Source of the DNA: Labrys sp. WJW | GTDB taxonomy: Bacteria; Pseudomonadota; Alphaproteobacteria; Rhizobiales; Labraceae | Assembly: GCF_001676615.1 (NCBI RefSeq) | Contig: NZ_LYXZ01000020.1 | Span: 1 to 64,000 of the forward strand | DNA: 64,000 nt | Direction of reading: 5' to 3' | Part shown: one piece after another, positions 50,180 through 59,082 of the stretch | Numbering within the stretch: position 1 is the stretch's first letter | How the letters are laid out: every line of letters begins with the position of its first letter | The notes under the pieces: generated by a model | Told to the model about the DNA's origin: nothing | What the model saw: only the letters and a program-made list of their open reading frames with translations | The model's database searches: none | Program-made: the position numbers and the translations under genes

Positions 50180-50884
50180 TCAGGGCGTGGCCTGCACCAG
50201 TGCACCCGAATAGAGAATGGGCCCGGTGGGTTGGCCGGAGGGCGAGCCGCCTTCCGGTTCCAGCGTCACGGCCAGAACCGCCTGCTGCACGACCTGCTCT
50301 GATACGTTGGACAGGCGCGCCTTTTCCACCGTGAAGGGGCGGTCGCCGATCACGCCGAGCGATCGCGGGCCGGGCAATTTGTCGTTCACCAGCCACAATT
50401 CATAGGATTTGTTCGGCTGGGGCCGGGCGGCGACGGGGCGGATGGTGAGGGAGCGCGCCTCGACATTCACCGAGACGATGAAAGCGGGAGAGGCGGCATC
50501 CTTCTGCAGCACGGCGACGAAGCTGCCGGGCTGTTCCGGCGTCCGCAGCCGAGGCGTGATGGCGAACAGTGCCAGCCCCGCCGCCAGGGCGCTGGCGCCC
50601 AGCGCCGCCAGGCGCCAGCGCCGCAGCCGGCGTTCGAGCGTGGTTATCAGTGGGTACTCGCCGGCATCGAGCCGCGCGAGGATGCCCGGGAAGGTCGTGG
50701 CAGGCGCCTCCACGGGCGTGATGGCCTCAGTCAGCGGGGCGAGACGGCGTTCCCAGGCCGTAATGGCGGCATCGAGATCGGGCTCGCGCTGCCGCCGGGC
50801 CGCGACGGCGGCCCGTTCGGCCGCATCGAGTGTGCCGAGCACATACTCGCCCGCAAGGAGGTCGAGATCGTCGCGCTCAGTCAT
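50180..50884 (-). CDS. Anti-sigma factor, RskA-like
   Basis: This 234-residue membrane anti-sigma factor has an N-terminal cytoplasmic sigma-binding domain (about 1-80, beginning DLDLLAGEYVLGTLDAAERA) without a zinc cysteine pair. One transmembrane helix follows at about 92-110 (LAALGASALAAGLALFAI), and then an external RskA_C domain (SFVAVLQKDAASPAFIVSVN, YELWLVND). It overlaps the sigma gene by 8 bases, so the two are co-translated. It should hold the ECF sigma factor until regulated proteolysis or redox change releases it. Mycobacterial RskA controls SigK and fasciclin-like proteins; a fasciclin gene lies nearby here too. Confidence 0.9.
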   Translation of the reverse strand: MTERDDLDLLAGEYVLGTLDAAERAAVAARRQREPDLDAAITAWERRLAPLTEAITPVEAPATTFPGILARLDAGEYPLITTLERRLRRWRLAALGASALAAGLALFAITPRLRTPEQPGSFVAVLQKDAASPAFIVSVNVEARSLTIRPVAARPQPNKSYELWLVNDKLPGPRSLGVIGDRPFTVEKARLSNVSEQVVQQAVLAVTLEPEGGSPSGQPTGPILYSGALVQATP

Positions 50885-51449
50885 GGCCGAGGCACTCCCG
50901 CAGCTGGGCGAGGCCGCGATGCAAGAGCGTCTTCACCGTGGGCACCGGCCGTTCGAAACGCCGGGACAGAGCCTCGCGCGTGGCTCCGCGATAATAAGCG
51001 AGCAGGATCATCTGGCGCCGCTCCTCGTCGAGGCCGGCAAGGCAGGCGAGCAGGCGCTGCAGTTCCTCGCTGCGATGACGGGCCTCGAGCGGTTCGCTGG
51101 CTTCGGCCGGCAGGTCCTCGATTTCCTGGGCATCGGCACCGGCCAAGGGCCGCGCGCTGCGCAGCAGGTCGATGGCGCGGTTGCGGGCGATCGTCGCCAT
51201 CCAGGTCATGGCGGAGGCCTTGTTGGGATCGAAATCCGCCGCCTTGTCCCAGATCCTCACGTAAATCTCCTGCAACGCATCGTCGGCCTGAGGCCTGTCA
51301 CGCAGGATACGAAGCACCACCCCGTAAAGTTTCGACTGTGTCGCATCATAGAGGTTTCGAAACGCGGCCCTGTCGCCCGCAGCGACGGCGCGCAGCCGGC
51401 TTTCCAGCGATGTCCGTTCCCTCTCGTCGATGCCTTTGCTACTGCTCAA
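50877..51449 (-). CDS. ECF RNA polymerase sigma factor, SigK-like
   Basis: This ECF sigma factor of about 190 residues has region 2 (FRNLYDATQSKLYGVVLRIL, DDALQEIYVRIWDKA, AMTWMATIARNRAIDLLR) and region 4 (ILLAYYRGATREALSRRFER, VKTLLHRGLAQLRECL). No ATG fits. TTG at 51449 is proposed as the start; TTG at 51497 would add 16 residues. Pairing with an RskA-type anti-sigma factor suggests the SigK/ECF19 group. A promoter with GAAAC-N16-CGTAG lies upstream on its own strand (51559-51586), matching the one before the fasciclin gene, so it probably drives its own transcription. Confidence 0.9.
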   Translation of the reverse strand: MSSSKGIDERERTSLESRLRAVAAGDRAAFRNLYDATQSKLYGVVLRILRDRPQADDALQEIYVRIWDKAADFDPNKASAMTWMATIARNRAIDLLRSARPLAGADAQEIEDLPAEASEPLEARHRSEELQRLLACLAGLDEERRQMILLAYYRGATREALSRRFERPVPTVKTLLHRGLAQLRECLGHD

Positions 51450-51558
51450 GCCGATTGCCCCGTTTCCTGCCTGGCCTGGACTGATCGCTCGCCGCAATCA
51501 AACAATAAATCGCCGCCTGGTGAAACAGATTTCCTTCACCAAATCCGGCGAGGGCGCG

Positions 51559-51586
51559 CCTACGTTGCTGCTGCACGAAGGTTTCG
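51559..51586 (-). promoter_or_regulatory. Candidate ECF promoter of the sigma/anti-sigma operon
   Basis: Read on the minus strand: CGAAAC (51586-51581), 16 bases, CGTAGG (51564-51559). The spacing and the C-TCG after the -35 match the fasciclin promoter at 51707-51734. Transcription would start near 51552, about 100 bases upstream of the proposed TTG start. Confidence 0.7.
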
Positions 51587-51706
51587 CTCGAAGATAAAAA
51601 TAATTTTATTGATCGAAATGAAACTTCACGTGAGGTGTGTCGTATATGTATATTTTAGAATTATTTAGACATTGAAAATAAAATTGAAGAATAATTTTAT
51701 AAATCT

Positions 51707-51734
51707 GAAACCCTCGTAAAATCGAGGCGTAGAT
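51707..51734 (+). promoter_or_regulatory. Candidate ECF promoter of the fasciclin gene
   Basis: TGAAAC (51707-51712), 16 bases, CGTAGA (51729-51734), within an AT-rich stretch. The -35 GAAAC and -10 CGT are typical of ECF sigma promoters. It lies about 64 bases upstream of the fasciclin ATG, and the same motif stands before the divergent sigma operon. Confidence 0.75.
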
Positions 51735-51804
51735 CTTCACGAGACGCGGACATTCCCGTGCTCCACCGCTCGCAACGACCGGTGCAATCTTTCGGAGATC
51801 TATC

Positions 51805-52374
51805 ATGACCCGTCGCACCTCCTCTTACGCCGCCGTCATCGGTGTGGTTCTCGCCGCCTCGGTGTTCTACACGGGCGCCGCCTTTGCCGAGACTACCGTC
51901 AAGGTCGGTGGCGCTCCGATGTATCCTTCCAAGAACATCATCGAGAACGCCGTCAATTCGAAAGACCACACCACCCTGGTCGCCGCCGTCAAGGCCGCCG
52001 GCCTGGTCGATACCTTGATGACCCCCGGCCCCTTCACTGTGTTCGCGCCGGTCAACAAGGCGTTCGGCAAGCTGCCCAAGGGCACGGTCGACACGCTGCT
52101 CAAGCCCGAGAACAGGGGCACTCTCACGGCCGTGCTCACCTATCACGTCGTGGCCGGTAAGCATTCGGCCGCCGAGTTGATGTCCGAGGTGAAGGCCGGT
52201 GGCGGCAAGGCCACGCTCAAGACCGTGCAGGGCGGCACGCTCACCGTCGTGCAGGACGGCCGCAAGCTCGACATCATCGATGCCAAGGGCGACCGCTCGA
52301 CCGTGACCATTCCCGACGTCAACCAGAGCAACGGCGTCATCCACGTGGTCGATACCGTGCTGCTGCCGCAGTGA
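51805..52374 (+). CDS. Fasciclin domain protein, secreted
   Basis: This 189-residue exported protein has a Sec signal peptide (about residues 1-28, ending GAAFA before ETTVKVGG) and one fasciclin (FAS1) domain: TLVAAVKAAGLVDTL, PGPFTVFAPVNKAFGKLP, LTYHVVAGKHSAAEL and NGVIHVVDTVLLP. FAS1 proteins serve in adhesion or cell-envelope functions. An ECF promoter precedes it, and the SigK-like/RskA-like genes are divergent, echoing the mycobacterial SigK regulon that includes the fasciclin proteins MPT70 and MPT83. A cytochrome b561 and a sulfite-oxidase-fold protein follow, 73 bases downstream. Confidence 0.92.
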   Translation: MTRRTSSYAAVIGVVLAASVFYTGAAFAETTVKVGGAPMYPSKNIIENAVNSKDHTTLVAAVKAAGLVDTLMTPGPFTVFAPVNKAFGKLPKGTVDTLLKPENRGTLTAVLTYHVVAGKHSAAELMSEVKAGGGKATLKTVQGGTLTVVQDGRKLDIIDAKGDRSTVTIPDVNQSNGVIHVVDTVLLPQ

Positions 52375-52447
52375 TCGCTTGCGCCGGACCGCGGGCGTGC
52401 CTCCGCGGTCCGGTGCCTCTGTCGTCCTGTTCGGGGAGCCCGTCGCC

Positions 52448-53065
52448 ATGACGCAATCTCACACCCTGCCGGTCCCGGCCGCCGCGCCGGTCCACCCGGT
52501 GATCGTCCGGATCACCCATTGGACCAATGCCGCGACGATGCTGATGATGATTTCCTCAGGCTGGGCCATCCACAATGCCTATCCCACGCTGCCTTTCCTG
52601 TTTCCGGCCGCGGTGACCCTCGGCGGATCGCTGATCGGCGGCCTGCAATGGCACTTCGCCGCCATGTGGCTGCTGGTGGCCAACGGCCTGATCTATCTTT
52701 GTTACGGCCTGGCCTCGGGGCGGTTCCGGCGCAAATTGCTGCCGATCTCGCCGCGGGCGGTGTTTTCGGATCTGAAGGCGGCCCTGGCCGGCCGGCTCGG
52801 CCACGAGGATCTCAGCCGGTACAATGCGATCCAGCGCCTGCTCTATCTCGGCGTGATCGCCGATGGCGTGCTGGTGGTGGCGTCGGGCCTCGCCATCTGG
52901 AAGCCGGTGCAACTGCGCCCGCTGGTGATGCTGCTCGGCGATTTCGACACGGCCCGCCTGATCCATTTCGGCGCCATGTCGATCATCGCCGCCTTCCTGG
53001 CCGTGCATGTGGCGATGGCCCTGCTGGTGCCGCGCAGCCTGCTCGCCATGATCCGTGGTCGCTGA
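52448..53065 (+). CDS. Cytochrome b561-type membrane protein
   Basis: This 205-residue dihaem cytochrome b of the b561/Ni-hydrogenase type has four or five transmembrane helices. Histidine ligand candidates are RITHW (H24), IHNAY (H42), QWHF, LIHFG and AVHVAMALL. It would pass quinol electrons across the membrane. The next gene, 11 bases on, encodes a periplasmic molybdopterin oxidoreductase of the sulfite oxidase fold, so the two probably form one membrane-linked redox enzyme comparable in layout to MsrPQ. The ATG at 52448 (MTQSHTLPVP) was chosen over the frame open to 52379. Confidence 0.88.
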   Translation: MTQSHTLPVPAAAPVHPVIVRITHWTNAATMLMMISSGWAIHNAYPTLPFLFPAAVTLGGSLIGGLQWHFAAMWLLVANGLIYLCYGLASGRFRRKLLPISPRAVFSDLKAALAGRLGHEDLSRYNAIQRLLYLGVIADGVLVVASGLAIWKPVQLRPLVMLLGDFDTARLIHFGAMSIIAAFLAVHVAMALLVPRSLLAMIRGR

Positions 53066-53076
53066 GGGAGGGGGTC

Positions 53077-53859
53077 ATGCTGCGCGAGCCCAAAAAGCCC
53101 CATGCCGATACCGGCGCGATCCTCAAGGAGGCGGCCGGCCGGCTCGATCTCACCACGCGGCGCCATTTCCTGCGCCAGATGCTCGGCTTGGGAAGCCTCA
53201 CTTTGCTGGCCGGCTGCGACGTCACCGACGGCCTCAGCGCCGAGGCCATGCTCGGCCGGGTCTCAGATTTCAACGACCGCGTCCAGGCCTGGCTGTTCTC
53301 GCCGGCGCGCCTGGCCCGGGAATATCCGGCAAGCCTGATCACCCGGCCCTTCCCCTTCAATTCCTTCTACGAACCCAATACGCCGGACCAGGCGCCGGTG
53401 ATCGATCCCGAGACCTACCGGCTTGATGTCACCGGCCTAGTCGAGCGTCGCGAGCACTGGACGCTGCGTGAACTCCACGCTTTGCCGCGCGTCACCCAGG
53501 TCACCCGCCATATCTGCATCGAGGGCTGGAGCGCGATCGGCAGCTGGTCTGGCGTGCCCTTCTCGCACTTTCTGCGCCGGGTCGGTGCCGACCTGACCGC
53601 AAGCTACGTCAATTTCCGCTGCGACGACAATTACGTCACCAGCATCGACATGCCCACCGCCCTGCATCCGCAGACGCAGCTGAGCTTCTGGTTCGATGGA
53701 CAATTGCTGCCGCGTACCTATGGCTTCCCGATGAAACTGCGCGTGCCCACCAAGCTCGGCTTCAAGAACCCAAAATTCATCGGCGAGATCGAGGTGAGCA
53801 ACGACTATCTCGGCGGCACCTGGGAGAGCCAGGGCTATAACTGGTTCAGCGGGCTGTAA
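53077..53859 (+). CDS. Molybdopterin oxidoreductase, sulfite oxidase fold, Tat lipoprotein
   Basis: This 260-residue periplasmic oxidoreductase of the sulfite oxidase/MsrP (YedY) family has a twin-arginine signal (TTRRHFLRQML, RR at 28-29) that runs into a lipobox LLAGC (C47), so it may be lipid-anchored. The molybdenum-ligating cysteine is C147 in RHICIEGWSAIGSWSG. GGTWESQGYNWF closes the protein. With the cytochrome b561 encoded 11 bases upstream it likely reduces or oxidises an envelope substrate such as oxidised methionine, though that substrate is only inferred from the MsrP analogy. Both genes lie behind the ECF-controlled fasciclin gene. Confidence 0.88.
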   Translation: MLREPKKPHADTGAILKEAAGRLDLTTRRHFLRQMLGLGSLTLLAGCDVTDGLSAEAMLGRVSDFNDRVQAWLFSPARLAREYPASLITRPFPFNSFYEPNTPDQAPVIDPETYRLDVTGLVERREHWTLRELHALPRVTQVTRHICIEGWSAIGSWSGVPFSHFLRRVGADLTASYVNFRCDDNYVTSIDMPTALHPQTQLSFWFDGQLLPRTYGFPMKLRVPTKLGFKNPKFIGEIEVSNDYLGGTWESQGYNWFSGL

Positions 53860-53914
53860 TCGCCACTTCCTGGAAATGCCAAGGTCCTCGATGTACCTGG
53901 AAGCTCTGTGCTCA

Positions 53915-53947
53915 TGGAAAAGAAAATGCGGGCGACGACGCCCGCAT
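53915..53947 (-). terminator. Intrinsic terminator of fabI
   Basis: Read on the minus strand: atgcgggc, a 6-base loop, gcccgcat, then TTTCTTTTCC. It lies 50 bases beyond the fabI stop codon and is a standard rho-independent terminator. Confidence 0.88.
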
Positions 53948-53996
53948 GTCCATGGATACTTCGCTTCCAGTGCTTCCGCTACGCGGACAGGCAGAC

Positions 53997-54836
53997 CTAT
54001 TCGGCGGCCGCCTTCGTCGTCACGCTTGCTTCGGCAGCTTCCTGGGCCTTGAGGGCTTCGGGATGCGGCATCGAGATGATGTTGTAGCCGGAATCGACGA
54101 AATGTACTTCGCCGGTGACGCCGGTGGACAGATCCGAGAGCAGGTAGAGCGCCGAACCGCCGACTTCCTCGATGCTCACCGTGCGGCGCAACGGGGCGTG
54201 GGCGCGCTGGTAGTTGAACATCAGCCGGGCATCAGAAATGCCGGCGCCGGCGAGGGTGCGGATCGGGCCGGCCGAGATGGCATTGACCCTGACGGCCTGC
54301 GGGCCGAAATCGGAGGCGAGATAGCGCACCGATGCCTCGAGCGCAGCCTTGGCGACACCCATGACATTGTAGTTCGGCATCACCCGGGTGGAGCCGCCAT
54401 AGGTGAGGGTAAGGATCGAGCCGCCATCATGCATCAAATCGGCGGCGCGCTTGGCGATCTCGGTGAAGGAGAAGCAGGAGATCACCATGGTCTTGGCGAA
54501 ATTGTCACGCGTGGTGTCGGCGTAGCGGCCCTTGAGCTCGCTCTTGTCCGAATAGGCGATGGCGTGGACGAGAAAGTCGATCTTGCCCCATTCCCGCGCC
54601 AGCGTGGCGAAGACGCCGTCGACGGAAGCGATATCCTCGACGTCGCACGGCACCAGCAGGCTGGAACCGACGCTGTTGGCCAGCGGCTCCACGCGCTTGC
54701 GCAGGGCCTCGCCCTGATAGGTGAATGCCAATTGGGCGCCTTGGTCGGCGAGGCTCTTGGCGATACCCCAGGCGATCGAATGATCATTGGCCACGCCCAT
54801 GATCAGACCGCGCTTACCTTGCATGAGCCCTGTCAT
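53997..54836 (-). CDS. fabI: FabI, enoyl-ACP reductase (NADH)
   Basis: This 279-residue short-chain dehydrogenase-type enoyl-ACP reductase performs the last reduction of each fatty acid elongation cycle. With the start at 54836 (MTGLMQGKRGLIMGVAND) the catalytic residues fall at Y146, Y156 and K163, the same numbers as in E. coli FabI. ISAGPIRTLAGAGISD is the substrate-loop signature. GGAG precedes this ATG; the alternative at 54869 has no ribosome binding site. It lies 192 bases downstream of fabB on the same strand and ends at an intrinsic terminator. Confidence 0.95.
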   Translation of the reverse strand: MTGLMQGKRGLIMGVANDHSIAWGIAKSLADQGAQLAFTYQGEALRKRVEPLANSVGSSLLVPCDVEDIASVDGVFATLAREWGKIDFLVHAIAYSDKSELKGRYADTTRDNFAKTMVISCFSFTEIAKRAADLMHDGGSILTLTYGGSTRVMPNYNVMGVAKAALEASVRYLASDFGPQAVRVNAISAGPIRTLAGAGISDARLMFNYQRAHAPLRRTVSIEEVGGSALYLLSDLSTGVTGEVHFVDSGYNIISMPHPEALKAQEAAEASVTTKAAAE

Positions 54837-55028
54837 GGCCTGCAACTCCAAATCCTGGTCATCAGTCATTCGGGGCGCAATCAGACCAGAATCGGCCGAT
54901 CAGCCCGCATTTCCGCCTCTTTACCACGTTTTGACAAAGCAGCCGGGGATTTGCTTGGTTCCCGGATCACTTTATCTGTCTCTTTGTTACGCGATATACC
55001 GACCGGAACAGGCGGGCAGGAACGGGTC

Positions 55029-56255
55029 TCAGGCGTCGAGCCGCTTGAAGACCAGGGCCGCGTTGGTGCCGCCGAATCCGAACGAGTTGGAAAGGACATG
55101 GCTCAGCTTGGCATTGTCGATACGCTTGCGGACGATCGGCATGTCGGCAAAGGCCGGATCCAACTCCTCAATATGCGCGCTCTCGCAGATGAAGCCATTA
55201 TTCATCATGAGAAGTGAATAAATTGCTTCCTGCACGCCCGTCGCGCCCTGCGAATGGCCGGTCAGCGCCTTGGTCGCGGCGATCGGGGGGCATTTGTCGC
55301 CCGAGCCGAACACCTTGCGGATGGCCTCGATCTCAGGCGGATCGCCGGCCGGCGTCGAGGTGGCGTGCGGATTGATGTAGTCGATCGGCGCCTTGATGTT
55401 GGCGAGCGCCATGCGCATGCAGCGCTCGGCGCCCTCGCCCGAGGGGGCGACCATGTCATGGCCATCGGAGGTGGCGCCATAGCCGGCGATCTCGCCATAG
55501 ATGCGGGCGCCGCGGGCCTTGGCGTGCTCCAACTCTTCCAGCACCAGCACGCCGGCACCGGCGGAGATCACGAAGCCGTCGCGATTCCTGTCATAGGGGC
55601 GGGAGGCCGTGGAGGGGGTGTCGTTGTATTTCGACGACATCGCGCCCATGCCGTCGAACAGCACGGCCAGCGTCCAGTCGAGTTCCTCGCAGCCGCCGGC
55701 GAACATCACGTCCTGCTTGCCGTACTGGATCTGCTCATAGGCATTGCCGATGCAATGGTTCGAGGTCGCGCAGGCCGAGGAGATCGAATAGTTCGTGCCC
55801 TTGATCTTGAACCAGGTCGAGAGCGTGGCGGAGGCCGTGGACGACATCGCCTTGGGCACGGCGAAGGGGCCGACCTTCTTGGAACTGCCCGACTCGCGCG
55901 CCTTGTCGGCAGCCTCGACGATGGTGCGGGTGGAGGGGCCGCCGGACCCCATGATGATACCGGTGCGCTCGTTGGAAACTTCGTTGGCTTCGAGGCCGGA
56001 ATCGAGGATGGCCTGCTCCATCGCCACATGGTTCCAGGCGGTGCCGCCGCCATGGAAGCGCATTGCGCGGCGATCGACCACCGAGGCGGGGTCGAGCGTC
56101 GGCGCGCCATAGACTTGAGAGCGGAAGCCGTATTGGGCGAACTGCTCGGCGCGCGTGATACCGGATCTGGCCTCGTGCAAGCTGGAGAGAACCTCCTGCG
56201 TCGAGTTGCCGATCGAAGACACGATACCCATGCCGGTAACGACGACACGTCTCAT
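55029..56255 (-). CDS. fabB: FabB, 3-oxoacyl-ACP synthase I
   Basis: This 408-residue condensing enzyme elongates unsaturated fatty acid precursors. The catalytic triad is C162 ([14 protein letters not shown]), H297 ([11 protein letters not shown]) and H334 (GHSQGATG), with the C-terminal [10 protein letters not shown]. It begins [15 protein letters not shown] as usual. fabA lies 442 bases upstream and fabI 192 bases downstream, all on the minus strand: the alphaproteobacterial fabA-fabB-fabI set, here more spread out than usual. Confidence 0.95.
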   Translation of the reverse strand: MRRVVVTGMGIVSSIGNSTQEVLSSLHEARSGITRAEQFAQYGFRSQVYGAPTLDPASVVDRRAMRFHGGGTAWNHVAMEQAILDSGLEANEVSNERTGIIMGSGGPSTRTIVEAADKARESGSSKKVGPFAVPKAMSSTASATLSTWFKIKGTNYSISSACATSNHCIGNAYEQIQYGKQDVMFAGGCEELDWTLAVLFDGMGAMSSKYNDTPSTASRPYDRNRDGFVISAGAGVLVLEELEHAKARGARIYGEIAGYGATSDGHDMVAPSGEGAERCMRMALANIKAPIDYINPHATSTPAGDPPEIEAIRKVFGSGDKCPPIAATKALTGHSQGATGVQEAIYSLLMMNNGFICESAHIEELDPAFADMPIVRKRIDNAKLSHVLSNSFGFGGTNAALVFKRLDA

Positions 56256-56697
56256 GGCGATCCCTTCCAGTTTCGTGACCGCCCCACGATCCTCTCCGAG
56301 GAGATCGCCAGGCCGGCACTGCGTTCCCTAGAGAAAAGCGCGTTCAATGTGAACGCTCACTTGCCCTAGCTCCTTGTTTCCAAGCCAATCCGACGGATTG
56401 GCGGGAGCGTCCCTGCGATTTGAGGCAATTGCATCTCATCGCAAAACGCTTGAGCAGAATTTCGCAAGCGACCCGGTTTTGGGCAAGCTCGGAAATTATG
56501 CTCGCTGCCTGCGGACGGGCAGGACCCGGACACGGACAGCCTAACAAAGCATCGACCCCGTCAGCGCGTCGAGCGTCGTCGGGGCCGCATCCTGCGTTCT
56601 CAAAGCACATCGTTAAGGGCAAGCCAATGCGGGCATGCCTGAAAATGCGCTCAACCGGCGCCGCGCTCGGGCCAGAAATCAGGCTCGGTACCAGAAA
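56256..56697. other. Unusually long gap between fabA and fabB
   Basis: This 442-base non-coding stretch contains a family G hairpin (56379-56424, matching 19366-19411) and a small palindrome gcgttcaatgtgaacgc (56341-56357). A minus-strand open frame of 92 codons exists (56344-56622) but lacks a ribosome binding site and has shadow-like composition. fabB may have its own promoter here. Confidence 0.6.
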
Positions 56698-57204
56698 TCA
56701 GGCCTGGAACAGGCCGACGCGCAGATCCTTGGCCTCATAGATGGTGCGGCCATCGGCCTTTAGCCAGCCATCCGCAATGCCGAGAATCAATTTACCCTTG
56801 AAAACCCGCTTGAGGTCGACGCCATACTCGACCTGTTTGACGCTGGGCAGCACCTGGTCGGTGAATTTGACTTCGCCGACGCCGAGGGCGCGGCCGCGTC
56901 CGGACTGGCCGAGCCAGCCCAGGAAGAAGCCGGTCATCTGCCAGAGGGCATCGAGGCCAAGGCAGCCCGGCATCACCGGATCGCCCTGGAAATGGCAGGA
57001 AAAGAACCAAAGGTCCGGTTTGACATCGAGGGTGGCGCGTACGCAGCCCTTGCCGTTTGGACCGCCGGTCTCGGAGATTTCCGGGATGCGATCGAACATC
57101 AGCATGGGGGGGAGGGGCAATTGCGCATTGCCGGGGCCGAACATCTCGCCACGCCCGCAGGCCAGGAGATCTTCGTATTCAAAGCTCGAACGGCGTTCCG
57201 CCAT
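56698..57204 (-). CDS. fabA: FabA, 3-hydroxydecanoyl-ACP dehydratase/isomerase
   Basis: This 168-residue hotdog-fold enzyme dehydrates 3-hydroxydecanoyl-ACP and isomerises the double bond, the branch point to unsaturated fatty acids. The active-site histidine is H71 in [11 protein letters not shown] and the aspartate D85 in LGLDALWQM. The length is standard. It leads fabB and fabI on the minus strand. No irr gene is found upstream, unlike in many rhizobia; a caspase-like gene lies there instead, on the same strand. Confidence 0.95.
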   Translation of the reverse strand: MAERRSSFEYEDLLACGRGEMFGPGNAQLPLPPMLMFDRIPEISETGGPNGKGCVRATLDVKPDLWFFSCHFQGDPVMPGCLGLDALWQMTGFFLGWLGQSGRGRALGVGEVKFTDQVLPSVKQVEYGVDLKRVFKGKLILGIADGWLKADGRTIYEAKDLRVGLFQA

Positions 57205-57400
57205 TGCGTCTCAGTCCTCATCGACCAGTCAAAACCGTGTGTCCGGGCAGGCGAGCCTGTCCGCTCCACGGCCTCCCCTTAACATAGCAATCCCGCAGCC
57301 GAAAGCGGGGGAAGGGTCGCGGGGGCGATGTTGCCCCCTTAAAAAGGACTCAAGCGGCTTTGTCGGACCACGGACAGGCCGGCCGGGCGGGCTATGCCTG

Positions 57401-58774
57401 CTATCGCGCTGCCGAATCGTAGCGGAATACCAGCGTGTCGTCGCGCCAGCCGGTCTGCGCGCAATCCCTGGCGCGCCGGGGAGCCTTGCCGCGCAGAGTG
57501 ATGGTCGGCGGCTCTCCGGCCGCCGAGCCCTCGACGCGATAGGAGATCGGCCCGCACTCGCGCGAGAAGACATAGGCCTGGCCGCGATAGACGCCGCCGC
57601 TGGCCGTCCCCTTGAACAGCAGTGCTCCCTTGCGCACCCCGACCTCTGCCAGGCCCGGGCGGGGCGCCTCGTAGTAGAACAGGCGGTTGCCCTCGCTCGC
57701 CGATAGCGCCACGCGCGAGCCGTTATGGTTCCAATAGCTCGAGACCGTGTAGGGCGGCGGATCGGATTGGGCGGGCGCGGACGCAGGTGAGGCGGAGATC
57801 GGCGCCGGCCCGGCCGCGGGCTTGGCCAGCGCTTCCAGCCGCCGGCGCACCGAGGCGGCGCAATAGCCCTTGGGAAAATTGTCGAGATAGGCTTCGAGCT
57901 TGATCGGGGTGGGATCGGTACCGAGATCGGTGCAGGCCGCCATGTCCGCCTTGTCGGGGACCGGGCTTCCCGGCGCCGGGGACGGCTGCTGCGTGGCGAT
58001 GGGGGGCGAAGCGGATATGGCGGTGCCCGACAGATAGAGATCACCGAGCAGCGCTTCATCGACCCAGGGCGTCTGGCGCTGGTTCGTGGCGGCATGGACG
58101 TCCTGGCGTACCAGCGCCAGCATGCGACGGATCTCGATGCCGGCCTCCGGCAGTCGCTTCAGCAAGGCGGCCGCGAAGGGAGAATGGCCGTTGTCCCCAT
58201 CGTCGGCGACGGCATTGGGGCCGGTGGCGAAGGCGACCAGCGTGCCGGTGCTGGCGGCGTCGAGCCGGGCGAGGCCGCGCGAGGCGCCGCGTGTGGCGCT
58301 CGCCGGCAGGGGATTGTTGCGGCAGGCATCCACCAGCAGGATCTTGGCCTTGGCGCCGGAGGCGCTCAGGATGTCGCTGATGTCGTCGAGCCTGACGGTC
58401 TGCGTGGCGAGATCGACGCGGCTCTTGATGTCGGCATCGACGGGAATGAGGAAATTGCGCTGGTCGACCTGCATGCCGTGGCCGGCATAATACACCAGGG
58501 CGATATCGGCATCGGTGGCCTCGTTGCCGAATTCGGCCATCGCCTTGAGCATGGCGGCATGGTCGGCATCGCTGGCGCGGACCACCTTGAAGCCGAGCGG
58601 GCCGCCGGCGAGCAGCCTGGCGATGGCGTCGGCATCGGCGACGGGATTGGCGAGGCGGCCCAGCGTGCGATAGTCGCCATTGCCGATGACGAGGGCGACA
58701 CGCTTGTCGGCGAGCGCGGCGGTGGCCCCGGCCAGCCAGAACAGACACAACAACATCAAGCAACGCCGGATCAT
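57401..58774 (-). CDS. Exported caspase-like (peptidase C14) protein
   Basis: This 457-residue protein has a Sec signal peptide (about 1-22, ending AALA before [10 protein letters not shown]) and a caspase-fold domain to about residue 250. The catalytic dyad is H99 (YYAGHGMQ) and C151 ([10 protein letters not shown]). A Pro/Ala-rich linker (about 255-350) and a C-terminal domain of about 100 residues follow ([20 protein letters not shown]). Both catalytic residues are intact. Bacterial orthocaspases usually cleave after arginine or lysine; the role of this exported form is unknown. It precedes fabA on the same strand, with about 196 bases between. Confidence 0.88.
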   Translation of the reverse strand: MIRRCLMLLCLFWLAGATAALADKRVALVIGNGDYRTLGRLANPVADADAIARLLAGGPLGFKVVRASDADHAAMLKAMAEFGNEATDADIALVYYAGHGMQVDQRNFLIPVDADIKSRVDLATQTVRLDDISDILSASGAKAKILLVDACRNNPLPASATRGASRGLARLDAASTGTLVAFATGPNAVADDGDNGHSPFAAALLKRLPEAGIEIRRMLALVRQDVHAATNQRQTPWVDEALLGDLYLSGTAISASPPIATQQPSPAPGSPVPDKADMAACTDLGTDPTPIKLEAYLDNFPKGYCAASVRRRLEALAKPAAGPAPISASPASAPAQSDPPPYTVSSYWNHNGSRVALSASEGNRLFYYEAPRPGLAEVGVRKGALLFKGTASGGVYRGQAYVFSRECGPISYRVEGSAAGEPPTITLRGKAPRRARDCAQTGWRDDTLVFRYDSAAR

Positions 58775-59082
58775 CGCCCCACCCCGGATTCACGGCAGCA
58801 CCGCACCGATTGTGGCACGCCCGCCAGGCGCTGGCCAGTTCGCGGGGAACAGGGGGGACGCCAGGGCACCAGGCCGTTGCCTCCCCGCAATGGATTTGTA
58901 AACGCTCGCACACTTTCCTCCGCATGGCTTTCCTTCGCGGATCGTGGAGGCTATCGTCGCGGCCCGAAATCGAAAGGCCACGCAGGGACGGGGCCGCCAA
59001 GGCGTCTTGCGATCCGGCTGTCGGCCGGGAATCGCAAAGACGCCTACAGCTTGACCGCGTTCTGCCCCAGGGAGCCCGATCC
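58775..59082. other. Divergent gap between caspase-like gene and deoA, with hairpin
   Basis: This 308-base region must hold promoters for the caspase-like gene and the deoAB genes. An inverted repeat, aggcgtcttgcgat/atcgcaaagacgcct (59000-59045), lies just before deoA and shares its core with repeats at 38100-38142. No DeoR-type operator was recognised and no coding sequence was seen. Confidence 0.55.

Noticed and set aside
56344..56622. 92-codon minus-strand open frame between fabA and fabB
   Set aside because: It has no ribosome binding site, overlaps a dispersed hairpin and has no recognisable domain.
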